This document shows, one piece after another, positions 46,684 to 57,387 of a stretch of DNA of 64,000 nt. Position numbers and translations under genes: made by a program. This stretch comes from Shinella sp. SUS2 (lineage in GTDB: Bacteria > Pseudomonadota > Alphaproteobacteria > Rhizobiales > Rhizobiaceae): positions 372,001 through 436,000 of the forward strand of contig NZ_KQ410723.1 in the NCBI RefSeq assembly GCF_001262505.1. Reading direction: 5' to 3'. The notes beneath the pieces were generated by a model. That model ran no database searches and was not told the origin of the DNA. It worked only from the letters and a program-made list of their open reading frames with translations. How positions within the stretch are numbered: the stretch's first letter is position 1; each line of letters starts with the position of its first letter.

Positions 46684-47760
46684 ATGGGCGCGTATATCCT
46701 TCGCCGCCTCCTGCTGATGATCCCGACGATCTTCGGCATCATGGCGATTTCCTTCGCGATCGTGCAGTTCGCCCCGGGCGGCCCTGTCGAGCAGGTGATT
46801 TCCGACCTCACCAGCCAGAGTTCCGGCGACCGCCTCTCCGGCAGCGGCGGCGACCTGCAGAATATCGGTCAGGACAGCGCCTATCGCGGTGCACGCGGCC
46901 TCGATCCGGAATTCATCGCCAAGCTGGAGAAGCAGTTCGGTTTCGACAAGCCGCCGCTCGAACGCTTCTTCACCATGATGTGGGACTATCTGCGCTTCGA
47001 TTTCGGCGAGAGCTTCTTCCGCAACACCTCGGTGATCGATCTGATCGCCCAGAAGATGCCGGTCTCCATCTCGCTCGGCGTGTGGATTCTCGTCTTCTCC
47101 TATGCCATCTCCATTCCGCTCGGCATCCACAAGGCCGTGAAGGACGGTTCGGCCTTCGACGTCTGGACCTCGGGCATTATCATCGTCGGTTACGCCGTGC
47201 CGAGCTTCCTCTTCGGCATCCTCCTGATCGTGGTCTTTGCCGGCGGCTCGTTCCTCGACTGGTTCCCGTTGCGCGGCATCGTCTCGGACAATTTCGACAG
47301 CCTCGCCTGGTGGCAGAAGCCGCTCGATTACATGTGGCACATGACGCTGCCGCTGATCACGCTGTTGCTCTCCGCCTTCGCCACGACGACGCTTCTGACG
47401 AAGAATTCGTTCATCGACGAGATCAAGAAGCAATACGTCACCACCGCGCGCGCCAAGGGCCTGACCGAGCGGCAAGTGCTCTACGGCCACGTCTTCCGCA
47501 ATGCCATGCTGATCATCATCGCCGGCTTTCCGGGAGCCTTCATCTCGGCCTTCTTCACCGGCTCGCTGCTCATCGAATACATCTTCTCGCTCGATGGCCT
47601 CGGTCGCCTCGGCTATGATTCCATCGTCCGGCGCGACTATCCGATCGTCTTCGCGACGCTCTTCATCTTCTCGCTGATGGGTCTCCTCGTCAGCCTCGTC
47701 TCCGACCTCATCTATACCTGGGTCGATCCGCGCATCGATTTCGAGCGGAGGGACGTGTGA
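46684..47760 (+). CDS. yejB: YejB-type ABC transporter permease
   Basis: A 358-residue permease beginning [20 protein letters not shown] with [11 protein letters not shown] after the first helix. It carries the long periplasmic insert between helix 1 and 2 (about residues 40-105, [20 protein letters not shown]) that sets YejB apart from DppB. The EAA loop [22 protein letters not shown] docks the ATPase. The stop overlaps yejE by one base. Confidence 0.93.
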   Translation: MGAYILRRLLLMIPTIFGIMAISFAIVQFAPGGPVEQVISDLTSQSSGDRLSGSGGDLQNIGQDSAYRGARGLDPEFIAKLEKQFGFDKPPLERFFTMMWDYLRFDFGESFFRNTSVIDLIAQKMPVSISLGVWILVFSYAISIPLGIHKAVKDGSAFDVWTSGIIIVGYAVPSFLFGILLIVVFAGGSFLDWFPLRGIVSDNFDSLAWWQKPLDYMWHMTLPLITLLLSAFATTTLLTKNSFIDEIKKQYVTTARAKGLTERQVLYGHVFRNAMLIIIAGFPGAFISAFFTGSLLIEYIFSLDGLGRLGYDSIVRRDYPIVFATLFIFSLMGLLVSLVSDLIYTWVDPRIDFERRDV

Positions 47761-48899
47761 TGAGCGCCGTCACGGAAACAGCACCGGTCGCCCCGCCGAA
47801 GAAGGGCCTGTTGAACCCGACGAACCTGCGTCGCTGGGAGAATTTCAAGGCGAACCGCCGCGGCTACTGGTCGCTGTGGATCTTCCTCGTCATCTTCGTG
47901 CTCAGCCTGTTCGCCGAGTTCATCGCCAACGACCGGCCGGTCCTCGCCTCCTATAAGGGCGAGATCCTCGTTCCCGTCCTTGTCGACTATCCGGAGGAGA
48001 AGTTCGGCGGGTTCCTCGCCGAGACGGACTATCGCTCGGATTTCATCACGGAAGAGATCAACGCCAACGGCTGGATGATCTGGCCGCCGATCCGCTATTC
48101 CTACAACACGACGAACTCCAACATCCCCCATTCCGCGCCGACGAAACCCTTCTGGCTGATGTCCGGCGAGGAGCGCTGCGCCGGTTATCCAGGTGGCGCC
48201 GGCGACCCGAACTGTACGCTCGCCAACCTCAACTGGCTCGGCACCGACGATCAGGCGCGCGACGTGCTCGCCCGCGTCATCTACGGTTTCCGCATCTCCG
48301 TGCTGTTCGGCCTGGCTCTCACCATCGCCTCAGCCATCGTCGGCGTGACGGCCGGTGCGGTGCAGGGCTATTTCGGCGGCTGGACGGACCTTCTGATGCA
48401 GCGCTTCATCGAGATCTGGTCCTCGATGCCGGTGCTCTATATCCTGCTCATCATCGCCGCGATCCTGCCGCCCGGCTTCTGGATCCTGCTCGGCATCATG
48501 CTGCTCTTCTCCTGGGTCGGCTTCGTCGGCGTGGTGCGCGCGGAGTTCCTGCGCGCCCGCAACTTCGAATATGTGCGGGCCGCCCGCGCGCTCGGCGTCG
48601 GCAATGCGACGATCATGTACCGGCACCTCCTGCCGAACGCGATGGTGGCGACGCTGACCTTCCTGCCCTTCATTCTGTCGGGGTCGATCACAACGCTCAC
48701 CTCGCTCGACTTCCTGGGCTTCGGCATGCCGCCGGGTTCACCCTCGCTCGGTGAACTGGTCGCGCAGGGCAAAAACAATCTCCAGGCGCCGTGGCTCGGC
48801 CTGACCGCCTTCGTCGTCATGTCCCTCATGCTGTCGCTGCTGATCTTCGTCGGCGAAGCGACGCGTGACGCCTTTGATCCGAGGAAGACCTTCCGGTGA
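47760..48899 (+). CDS. yejE: YejE-type ABC transporter permease
   Basis: A 379-residue permease with the YejE layout: N-terminal NPTNLRRWENFKANRRGYWSL, one helix (SLWIFLVIFVLSLFAEFIAN), a large periplasmic domain of about 110 residues (IRYSYNTTNSNIPHSAPTKP), then LGTDDQARDVLARVIYG and five helices. ATG 47760 shares a base with the yejB stop; a GTG three bases earlier is an alternative. The 3' end overlaps yejF by 4 bases. Confidence 0.93.
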   Translation: MSAVTETAPVAPPKKGLLNPTNLRRWENFKANRRGYWSLWIFLVIFVLSLFAEFIANDRPVLASYKGEILVPVLVDYPEEKFGGFLAETDYRSDFITEEINANGWMIWPPIRYSYNTTNSNIPHSAPTKPFWLMSGEERCAGYPGGAGDPNCTLANLNWLGTDDQARDVLARVIYGFRISVLFGLALTIASAIVGVTAGAVQGYFGGWTDLLMQRFIEIWSSMPVLYILLIIAAILPPGFWILLGIMLLFSWVGFVGVVRAEFLRARNFEYVRAARALGVGNATIMYRHLLPNAMVATLTFLPFILSGSITTLTSLDFLGFGMPPGSPSLGELVAQGKNNLQAPWLGLTAFVVMSLMLSLLIFVGEATRDAFDPRKTFR

Positions 48900-50530
48900 G
48901 CGCTCCCGAACCCCTCCTGTCCGTCCGAGACCTCTCCGTCGCCTTCCACCAGGGTGGCAACACTTCGCTTGCCGTCGACCGCGTTTCCTTCGACATCCGT
49001 CGCGGCGAGGTCGTGGCGCTTGTCGGCGAGTCCGGCTCCGGCAAGTCCGTGACCGCCAATTCGATCCTGAAGCTGCTGCCCTACCCGGCCGCCAGCCACC
49101 CCTCGGGCGAGATCCATTTCAACGGCGAGAACCTGCTGAAGGCCGACGATGCCGCGCTGCGCGCGGTGCGCGGCAACGACATCACGATGATCTTCCAGGA
49201 GCCGATGACCTCGCTCAATCCGCTGCACTCCATCGAGCGGCAGATCGGCGAGATCCTGAAGCTGCACCAGGAGATCGAAGGCCCGGCCGCCCGCGCAAAA
49301 ACGCTCGAGCTGCTCAACCAGGTCGGCATCCGCGAGCCGGAAAAGCGCCTCGCCGCCTATCCACATGAGCTTTCCGGCGGCCAGCGCCAGCGCGTGATGA
49401 TCGCCATGGCGCTCGCCAATCGCCCGGAGCTGCTGATCGCCGACGAGCCGACCACCGCGCTCGACGTCACCGTCCAGGCGCAGATCCTGGAACTCCTGAA
49501 ATCGCTGAAGGTCGAGCACGGCATGTCCATGCTCTTCATCACCCACGACCTCGGCATCGTCCGAAAATTCGCCGATCGGGTCTGCGTGATGACCAAGGGC
49601 AGGATCGTCGAGACCGGCCCCGTCGAGGAGATCTTCTCCAACCCGCAGCACGCCTATACCCGCCACCTGCTCGCCGCCGAGCCGAAGGGCGAGCCCCGCC
49701 CGGGCGACGATAGCCAGCCCGTCGTCATCGAGGCGGAGGACGTCAAGGTCTGGTTCCCGATCAAGGCGGGCTTCCTGCGCCGAGTCGTCGATCACGTAAA
49801 GGCGGTCGACGGCATCGACGTCACGCTGCGTGCCGGCCACACGCTCGGCGTGGTGGGCGAGTCCGGTTCCGGCAAGACGACGCTTGGCCTCGCGCTGACG
49901 CGGCTCATCGCCTCGAAGGGCCGCATCGCCTTTGCCGGACAGGATATTGCCGGACACTCCTTCAGCGAGATGCGCCCCCTGCGCCGCCGCATGCAGATCG
50001 TCTTCCAGGATCCTTTCGGCTCGCTCTCGCCGCGCATGTCGGTCGCCGATATCGTTGCAGAGGGCCTGAAGGTTCACGAACCCTCGCTTTCCGAGGCCGA
50101 GCGCGACCACCGCGTCGCCTTCGCGCTGGAGGAGACCGGCCTCGACCCGGCCACCCGCTGGCGTTACCCGCACGAATTCTCCGGCGGCCAGCGCCAGCGC
50201 ATCGCGATCGCCCGCGCCATGGTGCTGAAGCCGGAATTCGTCATGCTCGACGAGCCGACCTCGGCGCTCGACATGAGCGTGCAGGCGCAGGTGGTGGAGC
50301 TCCTGCGTGACCTGCAGGCAAAACACAATCTCGCCTATCTCTTCATCAGCCATGACCTCAAGGTCGTGCGCGCGCTCGCCAACGACATCATTGTCATGCG
50401 CGGCGGGCAGGTGGTGGAAAAGGGACCGGCGAAGGATATCATCGAACGGCCAAGCGAGGCCTATACCAGGGCGCTGATGGCCGCCGCCTTCAATCTCGAA
50501 GCGGTCCGCAACGAAAGCATCCGTCAGTAG
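48896..50530 (+). CDS. yejF: YejF-type double ABC ATPase
   Basis: A 544-residue protein with two ABC domains in one chain. Domain 1 has Walker [10 protein letters not shown] and signature [15 protein letters not shown]; domain 2 has GESGSGKTT and [15 protein letters not shown] with Walker [13 protein letters not shown]. It powers YejBE. The start is GTG within the GTGA overlap with yejE. Confidence 0.94.
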   Translation: MSAPEPLLSVRDLSVAFHQGGNTSLAVDRVSFDIRRGEVVALVGESGSGKSVTANSILKLLPYPAASHPSGEIHFNGENLLKADDAALRAVRGNDITMIFQEPMTSLNPLHSIERQIGEILKLHQEIEGPAARAKTLELLNQVGIREPEKRLAAYPHELSGGQRQRVMIAMALANRPELLIADEPTTALDVTVQAQILELLKSLKVEHGMSMLFITHDLGIVRKFADRVCVMTKGRIVETGPVEEIFSNPQHAYTRHLLAAEPKGEPRPGDDSQPVVIEAEDVKVWFPIKAGFLRRVVDHVKAVDGIDVTLRAGHTLGVVGESGSGKTTLGLALTRLIASKGRIAFAGQDIAGHSFSEMRPLRRRMQIVFQDPFGSLSPRMSVADIVAEGLKVHEPSLSEAERDHRVAFALEETGLDPATRWRYPHEFSGGQRQRIAIARAMVLKPEFVMLDEPTSALDMSVQAQVVELLRDLQAKHNLAYLFISHDLKVVRALANDIIVMRGGQVVEKGPAKDIIERPSEAYTRALMAAAFNLEAVRNESIRQ

Positions 50531-50544
50531 AACCTTTGTTTTTA

Positions 50545-50590
50545 CGCATTGTCCGACGCCGAAGCGATTTTGCTTCGGCTGAAATGCTTC
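50545..50590. repeat. Short hairpin repeat after yejF
   Basis: Perfect stem GCCGAAGC / GCTTCGGC (50558-50565, 50572-50579, loop GATTTT) flanked by GCATTGTCC and GAAATGC. The flank-plus-hairpin pattern recalls a small dispersed repeat common downstream of genes in Rhizobiaceae. It lies between yejF and ghrA and may act as a transcription end. Confidence 0.5.
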
Positions 50591-50603
50591 AGCAGGAACC
50601 AGC

Positions 50604-51563
50604 ATGCAGACGACAAGCCCCGTCATCATCGATCTGAAATTCGACCAGGAACAGGTCGCCACTGCGCTGAAAGGCGCCTTTGCGGACCGCGAGGTGATCA
50701 ACCTCCAGCATCCGGCAAACCGCAACCGCGACCTCTCCGGCATCGACTATGCCGTGGTCTGGAAGCCCGGCGCCGATCTCTTTTCGCGGGCGAAGGACCT
50801 GAAGGTGGTGTTTTCCGGCGGCGCGGGCGTCGATCATGTGCTGACGCTGCCAGGCCTGCCCGCGGTGCCGCTCGTGCGCTTCGTCGACGAGACGCTGACG
50901 ACGCGCATGAGCGAGTGGGTGGTCATGCAATGCCTCCTGCATCTGCGCCAGCACCAGGCCTATGAGGCACAGCGGGAAAAGCGCGTCTGGCGCGAACTCG
51001 CTCAGCCGGAAGCGAAGGACATGACGATCGGCATCATGGGCTTCGGCGTTCTCGGGCAGGATTCCGCCGCCAAGCTGAAGACGCTCGGCTTCAACGTCAT
51101 CGGCTGGTCGAAGAGCGGCCGCAAGATCGACGGCTTCGAGATCTTCGACGAGGCCGGGCTCGACACCTTCCTCGGCAGGACCGACATCCTCGTCGGCCTG
51201 CTGCCGCTGACACCGGAGACGAAGGGCATCTACAATACCGGGCTCTTCACCCGCCTCAGCCGCAAGGGACCGTTCGGCGCGCCGGTCTTCATCAATGCTG
51301 GCCGCGGCGGCAGCCAGGTGGAGGCCGATATCGTCGCTTCCCTCAACGACGGCACGCTGCACGGCGCCTCGTTGGATGTCTTCCAGCAGGAGCCGCTGCC
51401 GCTCGAAAGCCCGTTCTGGGCGATGGACAAGGTGTTCATGACGCCGCACGCCTCGGCGGCATCGGATGTCGCAGCACTCTTCCGCCATGTCGCAACACAG
51501 ATCGAACGGCTTGAAAGCGGGAAACCGCTGGAGCATCTGGTTGATCGCAGCGCAGGGTATTGA
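50604..51563 (+). CDS. ghrA: Glyoxylate/hydroxypyruvate reductase A-like 2-hydroxyacid dehydrogenase
   Basis: A 319-residue NAD(P)H-dependent D-2-hydroxyacid dehydrogenase of the GhrA type. The dinucleotide motif is GIMGFGVLGQ (about 141-150), and the catalytic Arg, Glu and His are in INAGRGG, FQQEPLP and TPHASAASD. It lacks the longer N-terminus of GhrB. It probably reduces glyoxylate or hydroxypyruvate; exact substrate not proven. RBS CAGGAACC. Confidence 0.88.
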   Translation: MQTTSPVIIDLKFDQEQVATALKGAFADREVINLQHPANRNRDLSGIDYAVVWKPGADLFSRAKDLKVVFSGGAGVDHVLTLPGLPAVPLVRFVDETLTTRMSEWVVMQCLLHLRQHQAYEAQREKRVWRELAQPEAKDMTIGIMGFGVLGQDSAAKLKTLGFNVIGWSKSGRKIDGFEIFDEAGLDTFLGRTDILVGLLPLTPETKGIYNTGLFTRLSRKGPFGAPVFINAGRGGSQVEADIVASLNDGTLHGASLDVFQQEPLPLESPFWAMDKVFMTPHASAASDVAALFRHVATQIERLESGKPLEHLVDRSAGY

Positions 51564-51574
51564 GGCCCGCCGAA

Positions 51575-51601
51575 GCCGGCCCGATATGCGTCAGGGCCGG
51601 C
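51575..51601. terminator. Hairpin between convergent ghrA and NlpC/P60 genes
   Basis: An 8 bp stem GCCGGCCC / GGGCCGGC with an 11-base loop, 12 bases after the ghrA stop and running into the last codons of the NlpC gene. No T-run on either side; probable shared end. Confidence 0.5.
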
Positions 51602-52445
51602 GGTAGCCGGTCGGCTGCTCGTAGAGCCAGCCGATGCGCTCGATGGCTGCATCCAGCCCCTCACGCGCCACGCTCATCGTGTGGCCGTTGGCGTGGATGA
51701 TGGTCGCGTCGTCTTCCATGATCGCGACATGGCCCTTCCAGAAGACGAGGTCGCCGCGACGAAGCGCGGCACGCTCGATCGGCGCGCCGAGGCCGGCGGC
51801 CTGCATGTCGCTGTCGCGCGGCGCGGTGCGGCCCGTCATCATCATCGAAAGCTGCACCAGGGCGGAGCAGTCGAGGCCGAAGCCCGAGCGGCCGCCCCAC
51901 AGATAGGGCGTCTCAAGGAAACGTCCGGCGATGGCGACATAGTCGTCCCCCGCCCTCTCCCCGACGGCAAGGCAGTGGCTGGCAACGACAGACTGACCGC
52001 TTGCGAGCGTGAGATAGCGGGTACCGCGCGTTTCGCTTTCCCCGACTGCCGTTATCCGGCTACCGATCGACAGGGCAAAGGCAGCGGGTGTGCGCAGGTC
52101 CGGCCCGGAATAGGCAAAGGTGCGTGGCACGGCGACGACATGGGTCGCCGCAGGCGCGTCCGCATCGAGCGCCATCTCCGGTAAATACCCGACATATCCG
52201 TCGAAATCGGATTTCACCCAGGCCCAGCCTTCCGCCCGGTCGAGCACGCGCACGCCTTCACCGAAGAGGAGTTCCGTATCAATGCCGGCGGCGGCATCCG
52301 GCCGGGGACGCAGCGCGACGACGGGCTGCACCACGAGGGCCGGCGTACCCGTGACATAGTGTTCGGCCGGAACGGTGCCGCGCAGCGCTTCCTCGGCAAG
52401 ATCCGGGCGGAAGGCGTTGAGGCGGCGGTCGGGAAGGGCGTTCAT
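51591..52445 (-). CDS. NlpC/P60-family cysteine peptidase with SH3 domain
   Basis: A 284-residue protein. The N-terminal half holds bacterial SH3-like repeats (about residues 37-160, GYVGYLP), the C-terminal half an NlpC/P60 domain with Cys193 in GLDCSALVQ, His239 in WKGHVAIM and the third polar residue His251 in IIHANGH. Such enzymes cut gamma-D-Glu-DAP bonds in peptidoglycan peptides. No signal peptide is seen, so it may act on recycled muropeptides in the cytosol, in line with the M17 aminopeptidase upstream in the same direction. Confidence 0.9.
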   Translation of the reverse strand: MNALPDRRLNAFRPDLAEEALRGTVPAEHYVTGTPALVVQPVVALRPRPDAAAGIDTELLFGEGVRVLDRAEGWAWVKSDFDGYVGYLPEMALDADAPAATHVVAVPRTFAYSGPDLRTPAAFALSIGSRITAVGESETRGTRYLTLASGQSVVASHCLAVGERAGDDYVAIAGRFLETPYLWGGRSGFGLDCSALVQLSMMMTGRTAPRDSDMQAAGLGAPIERAALRRGDLVFWKGHVAIMEDDATIIHANGHTMSVAREGLDAAIERIGWLYEQPTGYRRP

Positions 52446-52468
52446 GGATCTGGTCTCGCGGTGCCGGT

Positions 52469-52819
52469 TCAGGGGGTCTGTGCTCGGCCCCGGGCGATGA
52501 TGAGGTCGCCGAGGCGTTCGAGATAGAGCGCACCATCCACGGTGCGCTTGATGATGACATTGCGGCGATCGCGGTCGTCGCGCATGCGGGTAACGAGGCC
52601 CTGCTCGCCCATCGTGTCGAGCGCGCGGGTAATCACCGGCTTGGTGACGCCAAGCTTCGCCGCCAGCCCCCGCACCGTATGCGGCGGGGGCACCAGATAG
52701 ATTTCCAGCAGGATCGCCAGCTGGCGCAATGTCAGGTCGCGCCCGTCCTCATGGACCTGTTGCAGCGTCACCTCGTGCCAGAGGCCGAGCGCCTGCGATG
52801 GGGTCAGATCTAGCGGCAC
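52469..52819 (-). CDS. MarR-family transcriptional regulator
   Basis: A 116-residue winged HTH protein. GTG 52819 is chosen: GGAG lies 5 bases before it and the protein then reads PLDLTPSQALGLWHEVTLQQ; a GTG at 52834 is possible and the longer frame is antisense to pepB. HTH: VRGLAAKLGVTKPVITRALD with wing RMRDDRDRRNVII. It is on the short side for MarR. A 15 bp palindrome lies 31 bases upstream. The NlpC gene follows after 23 bases and is probably co-transcribed. Confidence 0.78.
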   Translation of the reverse strand: MPLDLTPSQALGLWHEVTLQQVHEDGRDLTLRQLAILLEIYLVPPPHTVRGLAAKLGVTKPVITRALDTMGEQGLVTRMRDDRDRRNVIIKRTVDGALYLERLGDLIIARGRAQTP

Positions 52820-52849
52820 GGCGTCTCCGGGCACGACGGCATTTTCGTT

Positions 52850-52864
52850 ACGATACCGTATCGT
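52850..52864. promoter_or_regulatory. Palindromic operator before MarR gene
   Basis: ACGATAC-C-GTATCGT, perfect 7 bp arms, in the 67 bp gap between the aminopeptidase stop and the MarR start. Probable self-regulation site. Confidence 0.6.
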
Positions 52865-52886
52865 TTCCCGGAAGAAAAGCCGTGGC

Positions 52887-54278
<1,392 letters not shown>

Positions 54279-54314
54279 GGCGGAACCTTTGGGCAGGGCT
54301 TGAGAATCAGGCGA

Positions 54315-54329
54315 TTAACACTCTGTTAG
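54315..54329. promoter_or_regulatory. CtrA-like box upstream of tadD
   Basis: TTAA-CACTCTG-TTAG matches the alphaproteobacterial CtrA pattern TTAA-N7-TTAA with one mismatch. It is followed by GGGTTAACAG, giving further TTAAC half-sites. CtrA controls pilus genes in Caulobacter; the role here is a guess. Confidence 0.4.
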
Positions 54330-54413
54330 GGTTAACAGATTATTGCTGGAGCGGAGATTGCGGCGTGATTCCTTGACCGCCGCGACCTGCGGAAATCGCT
54401 TCGGGGACTTGTC

Positions 54414-55229
54414 ATGGCCGCTTCGCTCACACGTTTGTCATTCCGTTCCGGGCTTCTGAGAGGCGCAGCCCTCGTCGTCATCGCCACTGCAATGGCGGGT
54501 TGTGCGGGCAAGAGCAACCTCACGACCGGCTCCATTCCGAAAATGTCGAAGCCGGTTTCCGAGATGAATGCGACGGAACTGCGGGGGGCCGCCGAGACGA
54601 TCGGCCGGGCCTACGAGAAGAACCCGAAGGACCGCACGGTCGGCATAAACTATGCCAATGTACTGCGCATGAACGGACGCAACGATCAGGCGCTCGCCGT
54701 CATGCAGCAAGTCGCCATCAACAATCCGAGCGACCGCGACGTGCTCGCCGCCTACGGCAAGGCACAGGCCGCCGCCGGCCAACTCGAACAGGCGCTGAAC
54801 ACGATCCTGCGCGCGCAGACACCGGACCGGCCGGACTGGCGGCTGAAATCGGCCGAAGGCGCGATCCTCGACCAGCTCGGCCGTGCCGGCGAGGCACGCG
54901 GGCGTTATCGCGAGGCGCTCGACATCAATCCGAACGAACCTTCGGTCCTGTCCAATCTCGGCATGTCCTACCTCCTGGCAAAAGACCTGAAGACCGCGGA
55001 AACCTACCTGCGCTCCGCCGCCTCGCAGCCCGGTGCCGACAGCGGCGTGCGCCAGAACCTGGCGCTGGCTGTCGGCCTCCAGGGCCGCTTCCAGGAGGCC
55101 GAGACCATCGCCCGCCGCGAGCTGACTACCGAACAAGCCGAGGCGAATGTCGCCTATCTGCGCTCGATGATGACCCAGCAGAACGCCTGGAAGAAGCTCG
55201 CTGCCGACGACAGCGGCAACACCAACTGA
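54414..55229 (+). CDS. tadD: TadD-type TPR lipoprotein of the Tad pilus
   Basis: A 271-residue protein with a lipoprotein signal (ALVVIATAMAGC, lipidated Cys30) and at least four TPR-like repeats (about residues 60-210; e.g. INYANVLRMNGRNDQALAVM, LDQLGRAGEARGRYREALDI). TadD assists assembly of the Tad secretion complex in the periplasm. It is convergent with the cpa/tad operon, separated from tadC by a terminator. In several rhizobia a tadD-like gene lies at the same end of the cluster. Confidence 0.86.
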   Translation: MAASLTRLSFRSGLLRGAALVVIATAMAGCAGKSNLTTGSIPKMSKPVSEMNATELRGAAETIGRAYEKNPKDRTVGINYANVLRMNGRNDQALAVMQQVAINNPSDRDVLAAYGKAQAAAGQLEQALNTILRAQTPDRPDWRLKSAEGAILDQLGRAGEARGRYREALDINPNEPSVLSNLGMSYLLAKDLKTAETYLRSAASQPGADSGVRQNLALAVGLQGRFQEAETIARRELTTEQAEANVAYLRSMMTQQNAWKKLAADDSGNTN

Positions 55230-55317
55230 TCTCCTCGAACGGGATGCGCCCACGGACGCAAAACCGCCGCACAGTTTTGTTGCAATAGCCTTGATACTTG
55301 CTCCCAAGCACGACCTC

Positions 55318-55350
55318 GCCCCGGCCGACATCTCGACCGGGGCTTTTTTT
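55318..55350 (+). terminator. Rho-independent terminator of tadD
   Basis: Stem GCCCCGG / CCGGGGC (55318-55324, 55337-55343), whose interior CCGA..TCG can also pair, followed by T7. It ends the plus-strand tadD transcript 88 bases after the stop codon and just before the end of the convergent tadC. Confidence 0.88.
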
Positions 55351-55372
55351 GATCTGGGCTCCGTCCGTCTTT

Positions 55373-56356
55373 CTAGAAGCGATCGGCGACCTGGATGCCG
55401 GCGGGGCCGAGGATGACGGCGACGAGCACGGGCAGGAAGAACAGGATCATCGGCACAGTGAGCTTCGGCGGCAGGGCAGCGGCCTTCTTTTCCGCCTCGT
55501 TCATGCGCTGGTCGCGGCATTCCTGGGCGAGGACACGCAACGCCTGGGCAAGCGGCGTGCCGTAGCGCTCGGCCTGGATGAGGGCCTGCGTCACGGATTT
55601 CACCGTATCGAGGCCAGTGCGTACGCCGAGGTTTTCATAAGCCGCGCGGCGTTCCTGGAGGAAAGAGAGCTCGGCCGTGGTCAGCACCAGTTCCTCGGCC
55701 AGTTCCGGCGAGGCCATGGCGATTTCATCGGCCACGCGCCTGAAGGCGACCTCGATGGAAATACCGGACTCGACGCAGATCAGCATGAGGTCGAGCGCAT
55801 CCGGCCAGGCCCGCTTGATGGACAGCTGGCGCTTCGACACGCGGTTGGAGATGTAGAGATTGGGCAGGTAGAAGCCGATATAGGCCGCGACGACTGTCGC
55901 CAGGATACGCATCGGCAACGGCTTTTCGCCAAGGAAGCCGAGGAAGAAAATGTAGAAGATGGCGACAGCGGCGACGACGAAGGGCAGCACGAAGCGCGCA
56001 AAGAGGAAGACATTGAGCGCGTTCTGCGAGCGGTAGCCGGCCTGACGCAGGCGGTTCATCGTGTTGGCGTCGACCAGCGCCTCACGCAGGTTGAGCCGCT
56101 CGACGACCTGGCGGACGGGAGCGTTGTGCTGGGCGCGCAGCGAGGCCTTGCTCTGGCTGGCTTCAGCGCTCATGCGGGCACGTTCGCGCGCGCGCATCTG
56201 CTCGCGCTCCAGTGCCACGGACTTCATGCGCTTGTCGAGGTCGCCGCGGTCGAGATAGGGCGCAGCAAGCGTGTAGACGGTCGCGAGCACCGCAATCATC
56301 ACGAAGGCCGGCAGCAGCACGGCCGGATCGGTAAGGGTGGTGACTAATCCCGACAT
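55373..56356 (-). CDS. tadC: Tad pilus inner-membrane platform protein TadC
   Basis: A 327-residue type II secretion F-domain protein. It has an N-terminal helix (LLPAFVMIAVLATVYTLAA), two mid-region helices (FARFVLPFVVAAVAIFYIFF, ATVVAAYIGFYLPNLYI), the F domain with LICVESGISIEVAFRRVADE, and a C-terminal helix. It forms the platform with TadB for pilin assembly. Last gene of the operon; tadB ends 11 bases upstream. Confidence 0.93.
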   Translation of the reverse strand: MSGLVTTLTDPAVLLPAFVMIAVLATVYTLAAPYLDRGDLDKRMKSVALEREQMRARERARMSAEASQSKASLRAQHNAPVRQVVERLNLREALVDANTMNRLRQAGYRSQNALNVFLFARFVLPFVVAAVAIFYIFFLGFLGEKPLPMRILATVVAAYIGFYLPNLYISNRVSKRQLSIKRAWPDALDLMLICVESGISIEVAFRRVADEIAMASPELAEELVLTTAELSFLQERRAAYENLGVRTGLDTVKSVTQALIQAERYGTPLAQALRVLAQECRDQRMNEAEKKAAALPPKLTVPMILFFLPVLVAVILGPAGIQVADRF

Positions 56357-56367
56357 GCCCCTGCCCC

Positions 56368-57378
56368 TCAGATATCGAAGTTGATCATGTTGCGCATCAC
56401 GAAAATGCCGATGGACATCCAGACGGCCGAAATGCCGAGAATGAGATGGCCGCGCGAATCCTGGAACAGGATCATGATGTAGTCGGGTGAGGTCAGGTAG
56501 ACGAGGAAGGCGACGATGAACGGCAGGGCGCCGATGATGGCGGCCGAGGCCTTCGCCTCCATCGACAGCGCGCTCACCTTGGCTTTCATCTTGCGCCGTT
56601 CGCGCAGGACGCGGGAGAGGTTGCCGAGCGCTTCGGACAGGTTGCCGCCGGCCTGGCTCTGGATCGCGATGACGATGGCGAAGAAGTTGACTTCCTGCAG
56701 CGGAATATTGGTGAACATGCGCGCGCAGGCTTCCGACACGCTGAGGCCCACCTGCTGCGCTTCGACCAGCCGGCGGAATTCGGTGCGCACCGGCTCCTGG
56801 CCTTCGGCCGCGATCAGGCGCAGCGCGTCGGTCAGCGGCAGGCCGGACTTGATCGAACGCGTCATCACGTCGAGCGAATTGGGAAACTCCTCAAGGAATT
56901 TGTTGAGGCGCCGCTTGACGAGATAGCCGACGACCCAGCGCGGCAGGCCGGCACCGGCGATGAAGGCCGCACCCAGGCTGAGGAGCAGGCCGGAGCCCGC
57001 AATGAAGGCGAGCAGGAAGATGAAGATGCCGGCGGCGACGCTGAGAAGGTAGAACTGCGTCATGCTGATCGAAAGCCCAGCCTGGACCAGCTTGGCCTTG
57101 AGGGTGGTGGCAATGCGCTTGGTCTGCTCCTGCTGCTTCTTTTCCAGGTCCTTCAGCGAATCCTGCACCGACTTGCGGCGCTTGGACAGTTCCTGCATGC
57201 GGTCGCGCGCCGCCTTGGCCTTGCCCTGGTCGGTTTCGGCAGCCTGGACGCGGCGCACGCGGCTTTCCGTCTTCTTCGCCGCCTCGATGCGCGAGAAGAG
57301 CAGGCCATAGGCAAGCCCCGCGGTGGAAAGGGCCGCAAGGGCGAAGATCGCAACGATGGTGATATCCAGTCCGAACAT
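56368..57378 (-). CDS. tadB: Tad pilus inner-membrane platform protein TadB
   Basis: A 336-residue F-domain protein with an N-terminal helix (ITIVAIFALAALSTAGLAYG), a charged linker (about residues 35-95), two helices (FYLLSVAAGIFIFLLAFIAG), the F domain (LDVMTRSIKSGLPLTDALRLIA) and a C-terminal helix. Partner of TadC. It starts 9 bases after the TadA/CpaF stop. Confidence 0.93.
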   Translation of the reverse strand: MFGLDITIVAIFALAALSTAGLAYGLLFSRIEAAKKTESRVRRVQAAETDQGKAKAARDRMQELSKRRKSVQDSLKDLEKKQQEQTKRIATTLKAKLVQAGLSISMTQFYLLSVAAGIFIFLLAFIAGSGLLLSLGAAFIAGAGLPRWVVGYLVKRRLNKFLEEFPNSLDVMTRSIKSGLPLTDALRLIAAEGQEPVRTEFRRLVEAQQVGLSVSEACARMFTNIPLQEVNFFAIVIAIQSQAGGNLSEALGNLSRVLRERRKMKAKVSALSMEAKASAAIIGALPFIVAFLVYLTSPDYIMILFQDSRGHLILGISAVWMSIGIFVMRNMINFDI

Positions 57379-57387
57379 CCCTGCCCC

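Noticed and set aside
44644..47490. Minus-strand open frame of 948 codons opposite yejA and yejB
   Set aside because: Antisense to conserved transporter genes; Val/Glu/Arg-rich shadow translation.
48437..50743. Minus-strand open frame of 768 codons opposite yejE, yejF and ghrA
   Set aside because: Covers three plus-strand genes with complete motifs; no RBS or domain of its own.
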